From the NCBI GenBank assembly GCA_016708725.1, contig JADJFE010000006.1, forward strand, positions 1-64,000: a DNA stretch of 64,000 nt, given 5' to 3'. Of the stretch, positions 63,016 to 64,000 are shown one piece after another (positions within the stretch are counted from its first letter, which is position 1; each line of letters starts with the position of its first letter). This DNA comes from Candidatus Aalborgicola bjergmarkensis. GTDB taxonomy: Bacteria; Pseudomonadota; Gammaproteobacteria; Burkholderiales; Burkholderiaceae_C. The notes beneath the pieces were generated by a model that did no database searches, was not told where the DNA came from, and saw only the letters and a program-made list of their open reading frames with translations. Position numbers and translations under genes: made by a program.

Positions 63016-63843
63016 ATGCCAAAGAAAAGCACAGCTTCTACCACTTCCTCATCTTCCAATCCAGTCGCATTGATTACCGGCGCATCGTCCGGCATCGGGG
63101 AGGCACTGGCGGGCTGTTTTGCAGCCGCCAGGCACGACGTCATTCTGGTGGCGCGCAGCGAGGACAAACTGAAAACCCTGGCCGCCAGCCTTGCCAGCCA
63201 ATACGGCGTGGCAGTCAGTGTGCAGGCAGCCGACCTGTCCAAACCGGGTGCAGCGGCGCAATTGCTGGCTACGCTAGCGCGCAAGCACCACAACGTGGAC
63301 GTGCTGGTCAATTGCGCGGGCGTGCTGGAGCAAGGCGCATTCACCGCCATGGATCCTGCAGTCCACCAGAACATCATTGACCTGAACATTTCCGGGCTGA
63401 CTGCCATGCTCAGTGCCTTCGTTCCGGGCATGGTGGAGCGTGGTGCCGGGCGGGTGCTGAATGTGGCATCCATCGCGGCATTTCAGCCGGTGCCCTCGCT
63501 GGCCAGCTATGCCGCCAGCAAGGCCTACGTGTTATCGCTGTCCGAGTCGCTGGCCGAGGAACTGCGTGGCACTGGTGTTACCGTCACCGCGCTGTGCCCC
63601 GGCATCACCGCCACCAACATGCTGACCCAGGCGGCCAGCGCCAACGACAAGTTGCACCAATTGCCAGGATTTCTGGTCGGTGACGTACAGCAGGTAGCCG
63701 ACATGGCCTTTGCCGCCTGCATGCAGGGAGATGCCATCTGCGTGCCCGGCATCGTCAACCAGGCAGCCATGATCGCCTCGCGCGCCACCCCCAAGTGGCT
63801 GGTGCGCTGCATAGGCGGATTGCTGGGGCGCAGGGTTTTGTAG
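63016..63843 (+). CDS. Short-chain dehydrogenase/reductase, classical type
   Basis: A 275-residue Rossmann-fold oxidoreductase with TGASSGIGEALAG (cofactor loop), VNCAGVLEQ, Ser and the YAASK catalytic pair, and LCPGITATNM. An Arg in VLVARSEDKLK after strand 2 suggests NADP(H) preference. The N-terminal 15 residues are Ser/Thr rich. Substrate cannot be predicted. Confidence 0.9.
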   Translation: MPKKSTASTTSSSSNPVALITGASSGIGEALAGCFAAARHDVILVARSEDKLKTLAASLASQYGVAVSVQAADLSKPGAAAQLLATLARKHHNVDVLVNCAGVLEQGAFTAMDPAVHQNIIDLNISGLTAMLSAFVPGMVERGAGRVLNVASIAAFQPVPSLASYAASKAYVLSLSESLAEELRGTGVTVTALCPGITATNMLTQAASANDKLHQLPGFLVGDVQQVADMAFAACMQGDAICVPGIVNQAAMIASRATPKWLVRCIGGLLGRRVL

Positions 63844-63874
63844 ATTTTTATAGCAAACTAGCAGCACATAGCGT

Positions 63875-64000
63875 ATGCGCCTCTGGTCATTGCATCCCAA
63901 ATACCTTGATCCCCAAGGTCTGGTCGCCCTGTGGCGGGAAGCCTTGCTCGCGCAGGCGGTTCTGCGTGGTGAGACACGTGGCTATCGCAATCATCCGCAA
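63875..64000 (+). CDS. T4 endonuclease V-like pyrimidine dimer glycosylase, 5-prime partial
   Basis: The first 42 codons from ATG 63875 read MRLWSLHPKYLDPQGLVALW and then REALLAQAVLRGETRGYRNHP, the start of the pyrimidine-dimer DNA glycosylase/AP lyase family. The gene continues beyond the window end. The family removes UV photoproducts. Confidence 0.8.
   Translation, partial: MRLWSLHPKYLDPQGLVALWREALLAQAVLRGETRGYRNHPQ

Overview
This 64-kb window is chromosomal DNA from a betaproteobacterium, most likely order Burkholderiales and close to Comamonadaceae. The evidence is protein family content and gene order: divergent gatCAB/mreBCD, ABC permease-bolA-murA-hisG-hisD order, a HemC-HemD-HemX-HemY run, a phosphotransferase remnant of EIIA-HPr-EI, and BPSS1780- and DUF4197-type proteins. 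Genus cannot be fixed from sequence alone. Most of the window is densely packed housekeeping sequence; many neighbouring genes overlap by 4 bp (ATGA).

Layout. 1-4266: a frameshifted KefB-type antiporter cut by the window edge, an MsbA-type ABC exporter, pyrE and a DUF4124 protein. 4267-9800 (minus): gatC-gatA and gatB, split by a two-gene cassette (AlbA_2/Schlafen-like ATP-binding protein plus ParA ATPase). 10018-14512 (plus): mreB-mreC-mreD-mrdA without rodA. 14805-23038 (minus): nadB, a response regulator/diguanylate cyclase/hemerythrin fusion with its hybrid kinase, then ptsI-ptsH-EIIA. 23140-28951 (minus): a DUF4197 gene and an isolated ribosomal protein operon, rplC to rpsQ, with its own terminator. 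29161-29379: tRNA-Cys and tRNA-Gly. 29544-41009 (plus): pgm, then an ethylmalonyl-CoA pathway cluster (CitE-like lyase, mcd, mch, ecm, meaB, ccr). 41360-47191 (plus): a chemoreceptor, thrB and a run of envelope proteins including a FlgO-type lipoprotein. 47261-54484 (minus): a GGDEF protein and a coupled hisG-hisD-hemC-hemD-hemX-hemY operon. 54507-62822 (minus): a Uma2 nuclease, murA, toxin-antitoxin genes, an RND efflux pair, bolA and an ABC-2 permease. 63016-64000 (plus): an SDR enzyme and the start of a T4 endonuclease V-like glycosylase.

Metabolism. The central cluster encodes most of the carbon-specific steps that take crotonyl-CoA to beta-methylmalyl-CoA and, via a candidate lyase, to glyoxylate plus propionyl-CoA. 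This allows acetate or polyhydroxybutyrate carbon to be assimilated without a glyoxylate shunt. Its carboxylase/reductase carries a C-terminal pair of CBS domains, which suggests control by adenine nucleotides.

Unexplained structure. A dispersed repeat family runs through the window. Two copies of about 225 bp (after mrdA and after ecm, inverted relative to each other) each contain two facing 45-bp arms; single arms lie in at least five other intergenic spaces, and a fixed-spacing 18-bp core (TTTAATAGC, 4 bases, CCCGC) lies inside four protein-coding genes. The candidates most worth follow-up are the AlbA_2-ParA cassette inside the gat operon, the Ccr-CBS fusion and this repeat family.
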